From a virus, in IMG/VR virus record IMGVR_UViG_3300027793_000052, positions 186,001 through 250,000 of that record: a stretch of 64,000 nucleotides of DNA, one strand, 5' to 3'. This document shows, piece after piece, positions 42,440-49,845 of this stretch. Positions within the stretch are counted from its first letter, which is position 1. Every line of letters starts with the position of its first letter. The notes below the pieces were generated by a model. The model was not told the origin of the DNA and did no database searches. It saw only the letters and a program-made list of their open reading frames with translations. Both the position numbers and the translations under genes were made by a program.

Positions 42440-43120
42440 TTATTTAAAAGGAACTACTTCATCTATAATACCGTAAGCTAAAGCCTCTTTAGATGATAAC
42501 CATAAGTCACGACTAGCATCCTCCATAACTTGTTTAGGGTCCTTACCACAATATTCACCCAATAATTCAAAAAGGGTTTCATTGATTTTTTCCCATTCTT
42601 TCATTGTAATACGTGCGTCTTGGATGTTACCCATAGCACCACCACTAGATTGGTGTAACATTGTTCTAGAAAACCTTAAAGAACTTCTCATCCCTTTGGT
42701 GCCAGCACCTAACAATACTGAACCCATAGATGCTGCCATACCTGTGTTAATGGTAGCTATTGGTGCCTTTGTTACGGACATTGTATCCACTATAGATAAA
42801 CCTGACTTAACAGAACCACCTGGACTATCAATATGCATAGTAATTCTTTTCTTAGAATCTTGTTGATCCAAGAAAAGTAGTTGTGCTTGTACAATAGTCG
42901 ACATTCTGTCATTAACAGGTCCTGCCACCCAAAGGATACGGTCCATCATCAATCTGTCGAATACCGAAATTACTGTAGCGTTCATTTGTCTTTCTTCCAC
43001 AACTGCGGGTGTCATACTACCCTGAACCATTGGTATTTGTGACATAAAGGATTGGTATGCATGTAATGTGTTGGAACCAATATATTGGTCTTTGATTGCA
43101 AATTTTTCAAATTCTGTCAT
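42440..43120 (-). CDS. clpP: ClpP-type serine protease (S14)
   Basis: 226 residues, close to the bacterial ClpP length. Motifs: MHIDSPGGSVKSGLSIVD (about 95-112), catalytic Ser131 in NTGMAASMGSVLL, His156 in RTMLHQSSGG, Asp205 in ASRDLWLSSKEALAYGIID. The triad and the oxyanion Gly-Gly are all present, so this looks active. ClpP forms a 14-mer barrel and normally needs a Clp ATPase; none is encoded nearby, so the host's ClpX/ClpA may be used. First gene of an operon with a single-TM coiled-coil protein and an SPFH protein. The promoter is host-type (43143-43174). It could serve as a maturation protease, but its minus-strand early-type promoter and partners suggest host-directed or membrane proteolysis. 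Confidence 0.9.
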   Translation of the reverse strand: MTEFEKFAIKDQYIGSNTLHAYQSFMSQIPMVQGSMTPAVVEERQMNATVISVFDRLMMDRILWVAGPVNDRMSTIVQAQLLFLDQQDSKKRITMHIDSPGGSVKSGLSIVDTMSVTKAPIATINTGMAASMGSVLLGAGTKGMRSSLRFSRTMLHQSSGGAMGNIQDARITMKEWEKINETLFELLGEYCGKDPKQVMEDASRDLWLSSKEALAYGIIDEVVPFK

Positions 43121-43142
43121 ATTTTATTAATTTTTGTTTAGG

Positions 43143-43174
43143 TAAAGATATTTATAATAAAATTAATTGTCAAA
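43143..43174 (-). promoter_or_regulatory. Host-type promoter TTTG-20-TATCTTTA for the ClpP operon
   Basis: On the minus strand TTTG (43174-43171) and TATCTTTA (43150-43143) are 20 bases apart; the last base of the -7 box differs from TAnnTTTG. ATG at 43120 lies 22 bases further. It overlaps the plus-strand ATATTTATA at 43148-43156. Confidence 0.45.
43148..43156 (+). promoter_or_regulatory. Candidate late motif ATATTTATA
   Basis: ATATTTATA 29 bases before ATG 43186, overlapping the -7 region of the opposing ClpP operon promoter, so the two could exclude each other. Confidence 0.45.
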
Positions 43175-43185
43175 AAAATATACAC

Positions 43186-45705
43186 ATGATTACAAAAGCT
43201 GAGTTTGAAAAAGCAATGGAAATGGACCGTCAACAAACAATAAAGGAGTTGATGGAGAACTGTGACCTATTATTAAAAGGTAACCGTATGTTAACTGAAA
43301 ATAGATTATCAGAATCGGAATATATGGTTCTAGAAGAAGGTCTTTGGGAAAAGGTTAAATATGGTTTGGCTAAATTAGGTCGTTACAAAGCAGGTGGTAA
43401 AATATTCGGTAAAGGTAAGATAGACCAAGAGGCTGGGGCTAAAATACAAGCTATATTAGATAAAAAAGGTAATGAGGTTATTAAAGCTTTAGATACTAAA
43501 ATTAAAGAAGAAAACCCTGAATTTCCTAACAACGAAAAAGGTGAACAATTCTTAAAAACCGTTATGGAAATAGCGGCAGTATATGATTCTATAGTAGCTT
43601 CCACTAAGAAAAAACCTAACGAAAAAGGATTTTTACCGGCAGATGCGGCCAATTCAGTTATAGCTGATTTAGCCGAATATGTACAAAAATTCTTAGATGT
43701 CGACTTAGCTGCCGCATATACAGTTATGGATTCTGAAGAAGAAAAAGTAGATAAAGAAAATGGTAATGAGGAACTTTTAACTGATGAAGTAGAGGATATA
43801 AATGAGGACGAGGCTGAAGATGTTAGAACACAATTACAATCTAAAGCCGGTAAAAAAACCTACGATACTAAAAGAATGGGTGGTGAAGGTTTGGCATCAA
43901 ATAAATTACCTTTAGTATTGGCTGGATTAGGTGGGGCTTTAGGAGCATTAGGTTGGTTAGCACAAACTGATTTCATTAAAGAAATTATCATTAAAATTTT
44001 TGGTGGTGATATCAATGTAACCGATACTGAAAAAATAACAGAAATAATTAATGGTGGTAATCCAGATTCTGAAGGTTTTGTTCATTGGGCAAGTAAACTA
44101 ATGGGTAAGGACCTTAAAACTGGTGCTGATATTTCAGAATTTGTTAACAAGTTTGGTGCTGAAGATGTTAGTCATATGTTTGATGGTAATGGTGCCGGTG
44201 ATTCAATGACACAAGTTAAACAACTCCAACAATTAGTTGGTGGTGAAAACGCTGGTAAAAGTGTAGGTGAGTTGTTTCAATCAGAAACTTTTGGTGATAT
44301 GAAACAAGGTAGAAACTTGTTTGGTGTGTCTAAGTCGGCTAGTTTTGTTTCTAAAACAATAACAACTGTTGTTAAGAAAACAGTTGTTAAAGGTGCTGGT
44401 ACAGTTATTGCGGCTAAAGTGGCGGCAATAGGTTCTGTTTTAGCCCCAATAGGTATCGCTTTAATAGGTACAGGTGCTTTAGTTAAACTTATGAGGATGA
44501 AAGGTTTAAAACAATCTAGAGCTAAAACACTTAACGATTTACTTCAATCATTACAACCTGTAGAAGCGGGTGAAGCTACAACAGTTCCAATATTACCGGA
44601 TCCTAAACCAAATCCAACGAAAGAAGGTGGTAACGGTAAGAACGATAAAGAAGGTTTATACAACGATTTATTAGGGTTTTTCAAATATACATATAACAAT
44701 AGAAAAATAGGTGGTGTGGAATCATCTGATGATGTCGAAAACACCAGTGATATTCAAGTTGGTAAAGAATATTTCTATACTAATAAGAAAGGTGAAAAAA
44801 ATGTTGTTAAAGTTGTTTCACTATCTAACCAATATAAAGCTGGTGATGATAAAAAATTCGGTACTAATGATGATGAAAAATTAGATAGTATAGAACCTGG
44901 TACAGCTTTCGTTGTGTTTAAAAAACCTAATAACACGTATGGTAACGAACCTGCCAGGGCTGTAAATAAAAAACAATTATCAACAGAAAACATAATGAGT
45001 AACAAAGATGTCATTAACGAAGGTAAATTCATAAAAGACCCACAAGTTATAAAAATATTAGAAAAGAATAAAGGTATAGATAAAAATAAGTTGGCCTTTT
45101 TCGATAACTTCCTAAGAAGAGTAGAGGTTATTAGAAACAAGGTTAATAAGATGGGTAATACTGGTGATAATGTTCTAGACAAGTTTATACAAAAATTAAA
45201 ATCTAACCCACTAATGACAAAAGATTTTGTTAAAACATTTAGTGTTGATCCTAACAACCAACAGAACGTTGAGGCAATGGGTGATTTCATTAATGATATT
45301 ATTGAAATTGTTTATAAAGGTAGATTTAGAGGTGCTAAAATAGAGGATGTAGCTAAAGGTGTCACAACCTTCAATAAAGAAGGTGGTGCCGTTGAGAAAA
45401 TGGGTAAACTAGGTGGTGGTAATATTAATAAGGTTGGTGTGGAGGAATCTTATTTAGTCGAAAGAAAGGGTAAGAAAGCTAAAGCTAAAAGTACCTTTAA
45501 AAACCATATAATAAGTTTCATCACAGACTTAATGGGAATGTTCCAATATATGACAAAACTTAAAAAACAAGGTAAATTATCATCTGACGGTGGTAAAAAA
45601 GAAAGTAAACCTAAACAAGAACCTAAACCACAACAAGAATCTAAAATTTTTACTAATAAAGTCTTACTAGAAGAAATAAGTAGAATTAAAAAATTAATGA
45701 AATAA
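43186..45705 (+). CDS. Large internal-virion-type protein with hydrophobic segments
   Basis: 839 residues from ATG 43186 (MITKAEFEKAMEMD); a TTG 30 codons upstream is not favoured because it would lie within the promoter region. Function not recognised. Features: helical N-terminus with repeated 'LMENCDLLLKGN'-type elements, an acidic stretch (EVEDINEDEAEDVR), a hydrophobic Gly/Ala segment 'LVLAGLGGALGALGWLAQ', a second one 'AAIGSVLAPIGIALIGTGAL', a beta-rich part, and a C-terminal motif 'LLEEISRIKKLMK'. The element GLYNDLLGFFKYTYNN is shared with the gene at 52473. It lies right before the tail tube gene. A tail-lumen or ejected virion protein fits the hydrophobic segments; this is inference. 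Confidence 0.6.
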   Translation: MITKAEFEKAMEMDRQQTIKELMENCDLLLKGNRMLTENRLSESEYMVLEEGLWEKVKYGLAKLGRYKAGGKIFGKGKIDQEAGAKIQAILDKKGNEVIKALDTKIKEENPEFPNNEKGEQFLKTVMEIAAVYDSIVASTKKKPNEKGFLPADAANSVIADLAEYVQKFLDVDLAAAYTVMDSEEEKVDKENGNEELLTDEVEDINEDEAEDVRTQLQSKAGKKTYDTKRMGGEGLASNKLPLVLAGLGGALGALGWLAQTDFIKEIIIKIFGGDINVTDTEKITEIINGGNPDSEGFVHWASKLMGKDLKTGADISEFVNKFGAEDVSHMFDGNGAGDSMTQVKQLQQLVGGENAGKSVGELFQSETFGDMKQGRNLFGVSKSASFVSKTITTVVKKTVVKGAGTVIAAKVAAIGSVLAPIGIALIGTGALVKLMRMKGLKQSRAKTLNDLLQSLQPVEAGEATTVPILPDPKPNPTKEGGNGKNDKEGLYNDLLGFFKYTYNNRKIGGVESSDDVENTSDIQVGKEYFYTNKKGEKNVVKVVSLSNQYKAGDDKKFGTNDDEKLDSIEPGTAFVVFKKPNNTYGNEPARAVNKKQLSTENIMSNKDVINEGKFIKDPQVIKILEKNKGIDKNKLAFFDNFLRRVEVIRNKVNKMGNTGDNVLDKFIQKLKSNPLMTKDFVKTFSVDPNNQQNVEAMGDFINDIIEIVYKGRFRGAKIEDVAKGVTTFNKEGGAVEKMGKLGGGNINKVGVEESYLVERKGKKAKAKSTFKNHIISFITDLMGMFQYMTKLKKQGKLSSDGGKKESKPKQEPKPQQESKIFTNKVLLEEISRIKKLMK

Positions 45706-45721
45706 AAAATAAAATTTCAGC

Positions 45722-45730
45722 ATATTTATA
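45722..45730 (+). promoter_or_regulatory. Candidate late motif ATATTTATA before the tail tube gene
   Basis: ATATTTATA 32 bases before ATG 45763, in a 57-base gap. Confidence 0.45.
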
Positions 45731-45762
45731 ATAAAAGATAACACATTAAAAAATAAAATACC

Positions 45763-46251
45763 ATGGCAGATTTATTAATGAGAATGCCGGTTCCATACGA
45801 ACCAAAAAAACAAAATAGATTTATATTAAGATTCCCATCACCACTAGGTATTCAGGAATGGTTTGTTAAAGCAGCTTCAAGACCTAAATACACGTCACAA
45901 GAAACTGAAATTCAGTTCTTAAACACATCTACTTTTGTAACAGGTAGATTTACTTGGGAAACTATAAGTGTAACATTCCGTGACCCTATTGGTCCATCGG
46001 CGGCACAAGCTTTAATGGAATGGGTTCGTCTTCATTCTGAATCCGTAACTGGTAGACAAGGATACGCTGCTGGATACAAGAAAGATGTTGAATTAGAATT
46101 ACTAGATCCAACAGGTGTTGTTATAGAAAAATGGATTTTACAAGGTACAATGTTAAATGATGTAGATTTCGGTTCTTTGGCCTATGATGCTAATGATATA
46201 GCTGAAATTACAGCAACTTTACGTTTCGATAGAGCTATACACGTATTCTAA
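45763..46251 (+). CDS. Tail tube protein (T4 gp19-like)
   Basis: 162 residues, same size as T4 gp19 (163). Features of the tube family: 'YEPKKQNRFILRFPSPLG', 'WFVKAASRPKYTSQETEI', 'FTWETISVTFRDPIGPSAAQ', 'LELLDPTGVVIEKW', and the closing 'ANDIAEITATLRFDRAIHVF'. Hexameric rings of this protein make the inner tail tube through which DNA passes. It lies downstream of a large internal-type protein and upstream of a homing endonuclease. Start at an A-rich leader with ATG 45763. Confidence 0.95.
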   Translation: MADLLMRMPVPYEPKKQNRFILRFPSPLGIQEWFVKAASRPKYTSQETEIQFLNTSTFVTGRFTWETISVTFRDPIGPSAAQALMEWVRLHSESVTGRQGYAAGYKKDVELELLDPTGVVIEKWILQGTMLNDVDFGSLAYDANDIAEITATLRFDRAIHVF

Positions 46252-46269
46252 AAATTATTTGTCATATAC

Positions 46270-46300
46270 TTGACAACCAAAATGAAAGTTCATATATTTG
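46270..46300 (+). promoter_or_regulatory. Host-type promoter TTG-20-TATATTTG before a homing endonuclease
   Basis: TTG (46270-46272, part of TTGACA) is 20 bases before TATATTTG (46293-46300), matching the Bacteroidota -33/-7 boxes. It also fits sigma-70 (TTGACA, 17 bases, TATATT). The ATG at 46306 is just 6 bases from the -7 box, so the transcript would be nearly or wholly leaderless. Confidence 0.5.
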
Positions 46301-46305
46301 TATAT

Positions 46306-47889
46306 ATGGACTTTTCTTTTTTTATAACAGACAATAAATCTGGTCATAAGACCAAAGAGTCGTGGTTTTCTAAAAACCACCCAAAGGAATATCAAGCGGT
46401 GATTGATTATTGTGGTAGTAAATTACCAACAGATTCTTCTTTCAAAGAGAAGGTTTGGGTTTATTTCAACGCACTAGATGGTAGACCTTGTTGTGAATCC
46501 TGTGGTTCAACGGTTAAATTTTCGGAAAGGTTCGATAGAGGTTACAATCAGTTTTGTTCGTTGGATTGTGCTAACAAGAGTGGTTTATTAATAGATAAAA
46601 TTAAAAAGTCCAACCTAGAAAACCACGGTGTTGAATTTTACACCCAACACAAAGATTTTGTTGGTAAGCAGAAAAAAACTAAATCAGTTAGATACGGTAA
46701 TGAAAACTATAATAACGTAGGAAAAATGTTATCCACCAAGTTGGATAAATATGGTAATACAAATTATAACAATTTTGACTTATATAAGAAGACGTGTTTA
46801 AATAAATACGGTGAAGATAATTTCTGTAAAACAAAACAATATAGGGATTTATTAAAGAATAAAATTAAGGAAAGATACCCTAATTTAAATATTAAAAATA
46901 TTTCAGAAGATTTATCGGAATTGGAGATTTTGTGTGACGATTGTCACACCGAATATAAGATATCCCAAAGTTTACTTAGAGAACGTGTTAAACACAAATA
47001 TGTTAATTGTACTAACTGTAATCCTGTTGGTATGTCCTTTTCTTCCTCTTATGAAGATGAGTTATCTAAGATATTAAATGAGTGGGGTGTGGCACATTTA
47101 AGACACACCAAAATACCTGGTACTAAGTTAGAATTAGATATTTTAATACCACAAATTAACCTCGCCATCGAATTCAATGGGTTATTTTGGCATAACGAAC
47201 TTTTTGTTAACACTGAGTATCATTTAAATAAGACGGAATTGTGTGATAAAAACGGAATGGATTTAATACATATATTTGAGGACGAGTGGTTGTATAAAAA
47301 AGATGTGGTACTATCTATAATAAAAAACAAATTAGGGTTGATTACCCAAAGGGTATATGCCAGAAATTGTAGGATTAAATTAGTAACAAGTGGTCAACAT
47401 AAAGATTTTTTAGAGGATAATCACATACAAGGTTCTGTCAACACAACAATCAAATTGGGTTTATTCTATGGTGACGAATTAGTTTCATTAATGACCTTTG
47501 GTAGACGAAATGGTATTGGTAAAACTATAGATTGGGAACTTATTAGATTTTGTAATAAAAAAGATACGATCGTTGTTGGTTCAGCATCTAAGTTATTTAA
47601 ATATTTTATAAAAAACTATGAACCTAAAAATGTTATCTCTTACTCTGATAGAAGGTGGTTTTCGGGTGAATTATATCAATTGTTAGGGTTTAAACCAACA
47701 ACACCATCTCAACCAAATTATTGGTACGTTAATAATACGATTAGATACCATAGATTAAATTTCAAGAAAAACGTTTTGGTTAAACAAGGGTTTGATAAAA
47801 ACAAATCTGAACGTGAAATAATGTTTGAACGTGGATATTACCGTATATATGATTGTGGTAATATAAGATGGGAATATTTTTCTGAATAG
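46306..47889 (+). CDS. Homing endonuclease, paralogue of the gene at 36861
   Basis: 527 residues counted from ATG 46306 (MDFSFFITDNK). An ATG at 46282 and a TTG at 46270 are alternatives, but both would fall within the proposed promoter. It has a zinc-finger-like CCESC...CSLDC module near the N-terminus, Lys-rich repeats with 'KYGNTNYNNF' and 'KYGEDNFCKT' spacing typical of phage homing enzymes, a nuclease-core segment 'LELDILIPQINLAIEFNGLF', and a C-terminal region parallel to 36861: 'WELIRFCNKK', 'NVISYSDRRW', 'YRIYDCGNIRWEY'. It inserts after the tail tube gene, as its paralogue inserts after the sheath gene. It promotes its own transfer; recognition site unknown. Confidence 0.82.
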   Translation: MDFSFFITDNKSGHKTKESWFSKNHPKEYQAVIDYCGSKLPTDSSFKEKVWVYFNALDGRPCCESCGSTVKFSERFDRGYNQFCSLDCANKSGLLIDKIKKSNLENHGVEFYTQHKDFVGKQKKTKSVRYGNENYNNVGKMLSTKLDKYGNTNYNNFDLYKKTCLNKYGEDNFCKTKQYRDLLKNKIKERYPNLNIKNISEDLSELEILCDDCHTEYKISQSLLRERVKHKYVNCTNCNPVGMSFSSSYEDELSKILNEWGVAHLRHTKIPGTKLELDILIPQINLAIEFNGLFWHNELFVNTEYHLNKTELCDKNGMDLIHIFEDEWLYKKDVVLSIIKNKLGLITQRVYARNCRIKLVTSGQHKDFLEDNHIQGSVNTTIKLGLFYGDELVSLMTFGRRNGIGKTIDWELIRFCNKKDTIVVGSASKLFKYFIKNYEPKNVISYSDRRWFSGELYQLLGFKPTTPSQPNYWYVNNTIRYHRLNFKKNVLVKQGFDKNKSEREIMFERGYYRIYDCGNIRWEYFSE

Positions 47890-47893
47890 AAGA

Positions 47894-47902
47894 ATATTTA
47901 TC
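47894..47902 (+). promoter_or_regulatory. Late-type motif ATATTTATC
   Basis: Lies 22 bases before ATG 47925; the last base differs from the consensus. Confidence 0.35.
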
Positions 47903-47924
47903 AAATAGATATATTTCTAACGAA

Positions 47925-48353
47925 ATGAAAAAATTTATATTAACTTTTTTATTTTTCTTTATTTGTTTAACTTCTTTATGTCAAACAAATTATATTTTTA
48001 CGACCAAAGAATATAATACTTGGAAAGTTTCTGGTAACCCTATTTGTGGTGTGGGCAATGCTTATTGTACCGTGATTAGAAGTAACCAGCCCAATATTTA
48101 CGGTAATTATATATATGAAATATATTTTGCCACAAATTCTTATTTTGTTAATTGCCAAGTTTCTAGAACTTATATTCCAAACATATATGTCTACTATTAT
48201 GATGATAAATTAAACAAATATTTATTACCATTAAATTTTTACCCTTTTTGGATAACTGTCGGTAGTACAAGTTTAGTTTATACATTGTATCACCCCAACC
48301 CCTATTTAAAATTAACCATTTCGGTGGGTAAAATGGAACCAACAAATTATTAA
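47925..48353 (+). CDS. Small secreted protein with Bacteroidota-like signal peptide
   Basis: 142 residues. N-terminus MKKFILTFLFFFICLTSLCQ is a clear type I signal peptide: two Lys, a hydrophobic core of about 12, and cleavage probably after SLC before Gln. A Gln right after the cleavage site is very common in Bacteroidota. The mature part is about 120 residues, rich in Tyr, Asn and Ile, with three Cys, and predicted beta-rich, with no recognised domain. The last residues are MEPTNY. A phage gene with a host-type signal peptide is probably a moron that modifies the envelope, for example in superinfection exclusion or periplasmic inhibition. It follows a homing endonuclease and overlaps no gene. 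Confidence 0.65.
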   Translation: MKKFILTFLFFFICLTSLCQTNYIFTTKEYNTWKVSGNPICGVGNAYCTVIRSNQPNIYGNYIYEIYFATNSYFVNCQVSRTYIPNIYVYYYDDKLNKYLLPLNFYPFWITVGSTSLVYTLYHPNPYLKLTISVGKMEPTNY

Positions 48354-48355
48354 AA

Positions 48356-48736
48356 ATGTCAAATAATATACAAGATAATGAGGTAAATATCGGTCCCCAA
48401 AAAATTGGTCCCAATACCGTAATTCAAATAAATTTAAAAACTTTATTAACATTATTAGGTATTTTGGGGTCTGGGCTTTTTTATCTTTGGTCTGACATAA
48501 GTAATAAGGTTGAGGCTTATAATAAATCCAATTATGACCAAATAGAAACTTTGAAGGATGAAATTAGGTCAATAAAGGATCAAGATTTAAAAACAATTTC
48601 AATTCAATTAAATCAAGTTGATGGTAAGGTTCAAGGAATTTTTATGAATGTTCAACGAGATATTTATAATCCAAATACTGTTGTAAATACCAATCGTCAA
48701 CCTGAAAATATAATAAAACCTAATAGTCCAAAATAA
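48356..48736 (+). CDS. Single-TM protein with periplasmic or cytoplasmic coiled coil
   Basis: 126 residues. A hydrophilic N-terminus (~26 residues), one TM helix 'TLLTLLGILGSGLFYLW' (about 30-46), then a coiled coil 'DQIETLKDEIRSIKDQDLK' and an Asn/Pro-rich tail. It starts 3 bases after the secreted protein stop. The topology is like an inner-membrane spanin or a small structural/holin-associated protein, but no lysis gene neighbours are identified. The pair 47925 and 48356 is likely cotranscribed. No function is proven. Confidence 0.55.
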   Translation: MSNNIQDNEVNIGPQKIGPNTVIQINLKTLLTLLGILGSGLFYLWSDISNKVEAYNKSNYDQIETLKDEIRSIKDQDLKTISIQLNQVDGKVQGIFMNVQRDIYNPNTVVNTNRQPENIIKPNSPK

Positions 48737-48744
48737 TATTTCAT

Positions 48745-49149
48745 ATGAATATTAAACATATAATTAAGGAACAACTTATTCTAGAGAAAAAGATAGCTCA
48801 GATAACCGCTAACCTCATAATTAATTTTGATTTAAGACATGACGAGAGAAGTGAACATGGTCAAGACAGAAAGTGGAGACATGTTGGCAAAGCTGGTGGT
48901 GAAAGAATATATGATAGTAATATAAAAGATCTTATTGAATGGGCTAAAAACGATATAAGTTTTAATATAGCAATGGAACAAATTCAAGACAATGTACGTT
49001 TTATTGTTTCACAAAAAAATTCACCATATTTAAATGTTATAATAGAACCAAAAATGAAAAATCCTTATGATTGGGTTCTTAGTGTCATCACTGTCATGAA
49101 TAAACAAGATTTCGATATAGGTCGAGGACAATTACAAATATTTGTATAA
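48745..49149 (+). CDS. Protein with N-terminal IKHIIKEQL motif, unknown function
   Basis: 134 residues. N-terminus MNIKHIIKEQLILEKK is of the short amphipathic type shared by several proteins here. The body is basic and mixed alpha/beta: 'FDLRHDERSEHGQDRKWR' contains a His/Asp/Glu/Arg-rich element, followed by 'IYDSNIKDLIEWAKND' and two strands ('RFIVSQKNSPYLNVII', 'DWVLSVITVMNKQDF'). That order loosely recalls small nuclease-toxin folds of the RelE/barnase type, but I cannot show it. It ends just before a bidirectional terminator. May be a packaged or host-directed protein. Confidence 0.5.
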   Translation: MNIKHIIKEQLILEKKIAQITANLIINFDLRHDERSEHGQDRKWRHVGKAGGERIYDSNIKDLIEWAKNDISFNIAMEQIQDNVRFIVSQKNSPYLNVIIEPKMKNPYDWVLSVITVMNKQDFDIGRGQLQIFV

Positions 49150-49151
49150 TT

Positions 49152-49186
49152 AAAAACCCCACTAGTATTCTGACTGTGGGGTTTTT
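49152..49186. terminator. Bidirectional terminator
   Basis: Stem AAAAACCCCAC/GTGGGGTTTTT with a 13-base loop (TAGTATTCTGACT). It ends the plus-strand gene at 49149 and would also end a minus-strand transcript from 49301. Confidence 0.88.
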
Positions 49187-49294
49187 ATTTTTCACCATTA
49201 ATATCCGTTAATGATTGAGGAGTTTCACCTTGACGTTTCGTGTCATTACGTTGATTAGGTTCAAGGGACTAACCAATTCAACCCTGTTTCTTTA
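49152..49294 (-). ncRNA. Candidate small RNA with its own promoter and terminator
   Basis: On the minus strand a host-type promoter at 49301-49331 faces a stretch of about 110 bases without a substantial open frame (longest ATG frame here is about 12 codons), ending in the strong terminator at 49152-49186. The stretch can form two hairpins: a stem of about nine pairs around GGTTAGTCCCTTGAACC (near 49256-49278), and TGAC...GTCA near 49231-49245. No protein, tRNA or known riboswitch is recognised. It may be a phage small RNA that regulates host or phage mRNA; evidence is promoter plus terminator plus structure only. Confidence 0.35.
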
Positions 49295-49300
49295 ACAATA

Positions 49301-49331
49301 CAAATATAAATATCTTTTAATTAATGGCAAA
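49301..49331 (-). promoter_or_regulatory. Host-type promoter TTTG-19-TATATTTG for the candidate small RNA
   Basis: On the minus strand TTTG (49331-49328) and TATATTTG (49308-49301) are 19 bases apart. TTTTGCCATTAATTAA upstream is similar to the same region of the promoter at 51328-51358 (TTTTGCCAATAATGATTAA). Confidence 0.6.
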
Positions 49332-49349
49332 ATTTTTTCAATAAAAAAG

Positions 49350-49358
49350 ATATTTATA
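49350..49358 (+). promoter_or_regulatory. Late-type motif ATATTTATA four bases before ATG
   Basis: ATATTTATA ends 4 bases before ATG 49363, as for the genes at 29296 and 39371. Confidence 0.35.
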
Positions 49359-49362
49359 TGAT

Positions 49363-49845
49363 ATGAAAGATTTAATTCGTAAAATATTAAAAGAAAACGA
49401 AGATGAGTTTGGTTGGGTTGAGGCTGACGAACATTCAATAGAACAAGGAAAAAAAATTGTTTATGAAAAATGGCGTCAAATTGAAATGGATTTTGGTGCT
49501 GATTTGGAAGATGTTTTTGATGAATTGAAAGATTTTGGTGTATACGACCCTAAACAATTATTAAGTATGGCTGAAATATTGTACGATCAATTTCAAGAAG
49601 TTCACGATAACGGACATCGTGATGGTTATGATTCTGGTATGGATAATTGTACTTGTGATGGTTGTTGTGATGATTATATATGGTATGAAACTCATGAAGA
49701 AGAAGTTGAGGAAGCGAGGGAAGAAGGTTATGAAAGGGGTAAAGAAGAAAGTGAATCCGAAATAGAAGAATTAAAATCTAGAATAGAAGAATTAGAAAGT
49801 CAATTAAATGAAAACATTAATAAAAAAAATACTAAGAGAATCTGA
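49363..49845 (+). CDS. Acidic helical protein with KxLIRKIL N-terminus
   Basis: 160 residues, very acidic (Asp and Glu about a quarter). N-terminus MKDLIRKILKENEDEF belongs to the shared motif group. A Cys cluster CTCDGCC is at about 104-110, and the C-terminal third is a coiled coil rich in Glu with 'SEIEELKSRIEELESQLNEN'. No known domain. Its last 38 bases encode, in another frame, the start of the next gene, whose N-terminus is again MKTLIKKIL. A packaged, DNA-mimic-like or host-binding role is conceivable from its acidity but unproven. Confidence 0.55.
   Translation: MKDLIRKILKENEDEFGWVEADEHSIEQGKKIVYEKWRQIEMDFGADLEDVFDELKDFGVYDPKQLLSMAEILYDQFQEVHDNGHRDGYDSGMDNCTCDGCCDDYIWYETHEEEVEEAREEGYERGKEESESEIEELKSRIEELESQLNENINKKNTKRI

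Noticed and set aside
42440-43120. ClpP as the prohead maturation protease
   Set aside because: It is not next to head genes, has full ClpP length and a host-type promoter, and is in an operon with membrane proteins; not excluded but not preferred.
43096-43185. TTG start 30 codons upstream for the large protein at 43186
   Set aside because: The extra segment overlaps the divergent promoter region and the first codons of the ClpP gene and has non-coding composition; ATG 43186 is better.
49201-49300. Possible tRNA in the 49.2-49.3 kb gap (GGTTAG and GGTTCAAG elements)
   Set aside because: The elements are on opposite strands or badly spaced, and no cloverleaf with acceptor stem and anticodon arm can be drawn.
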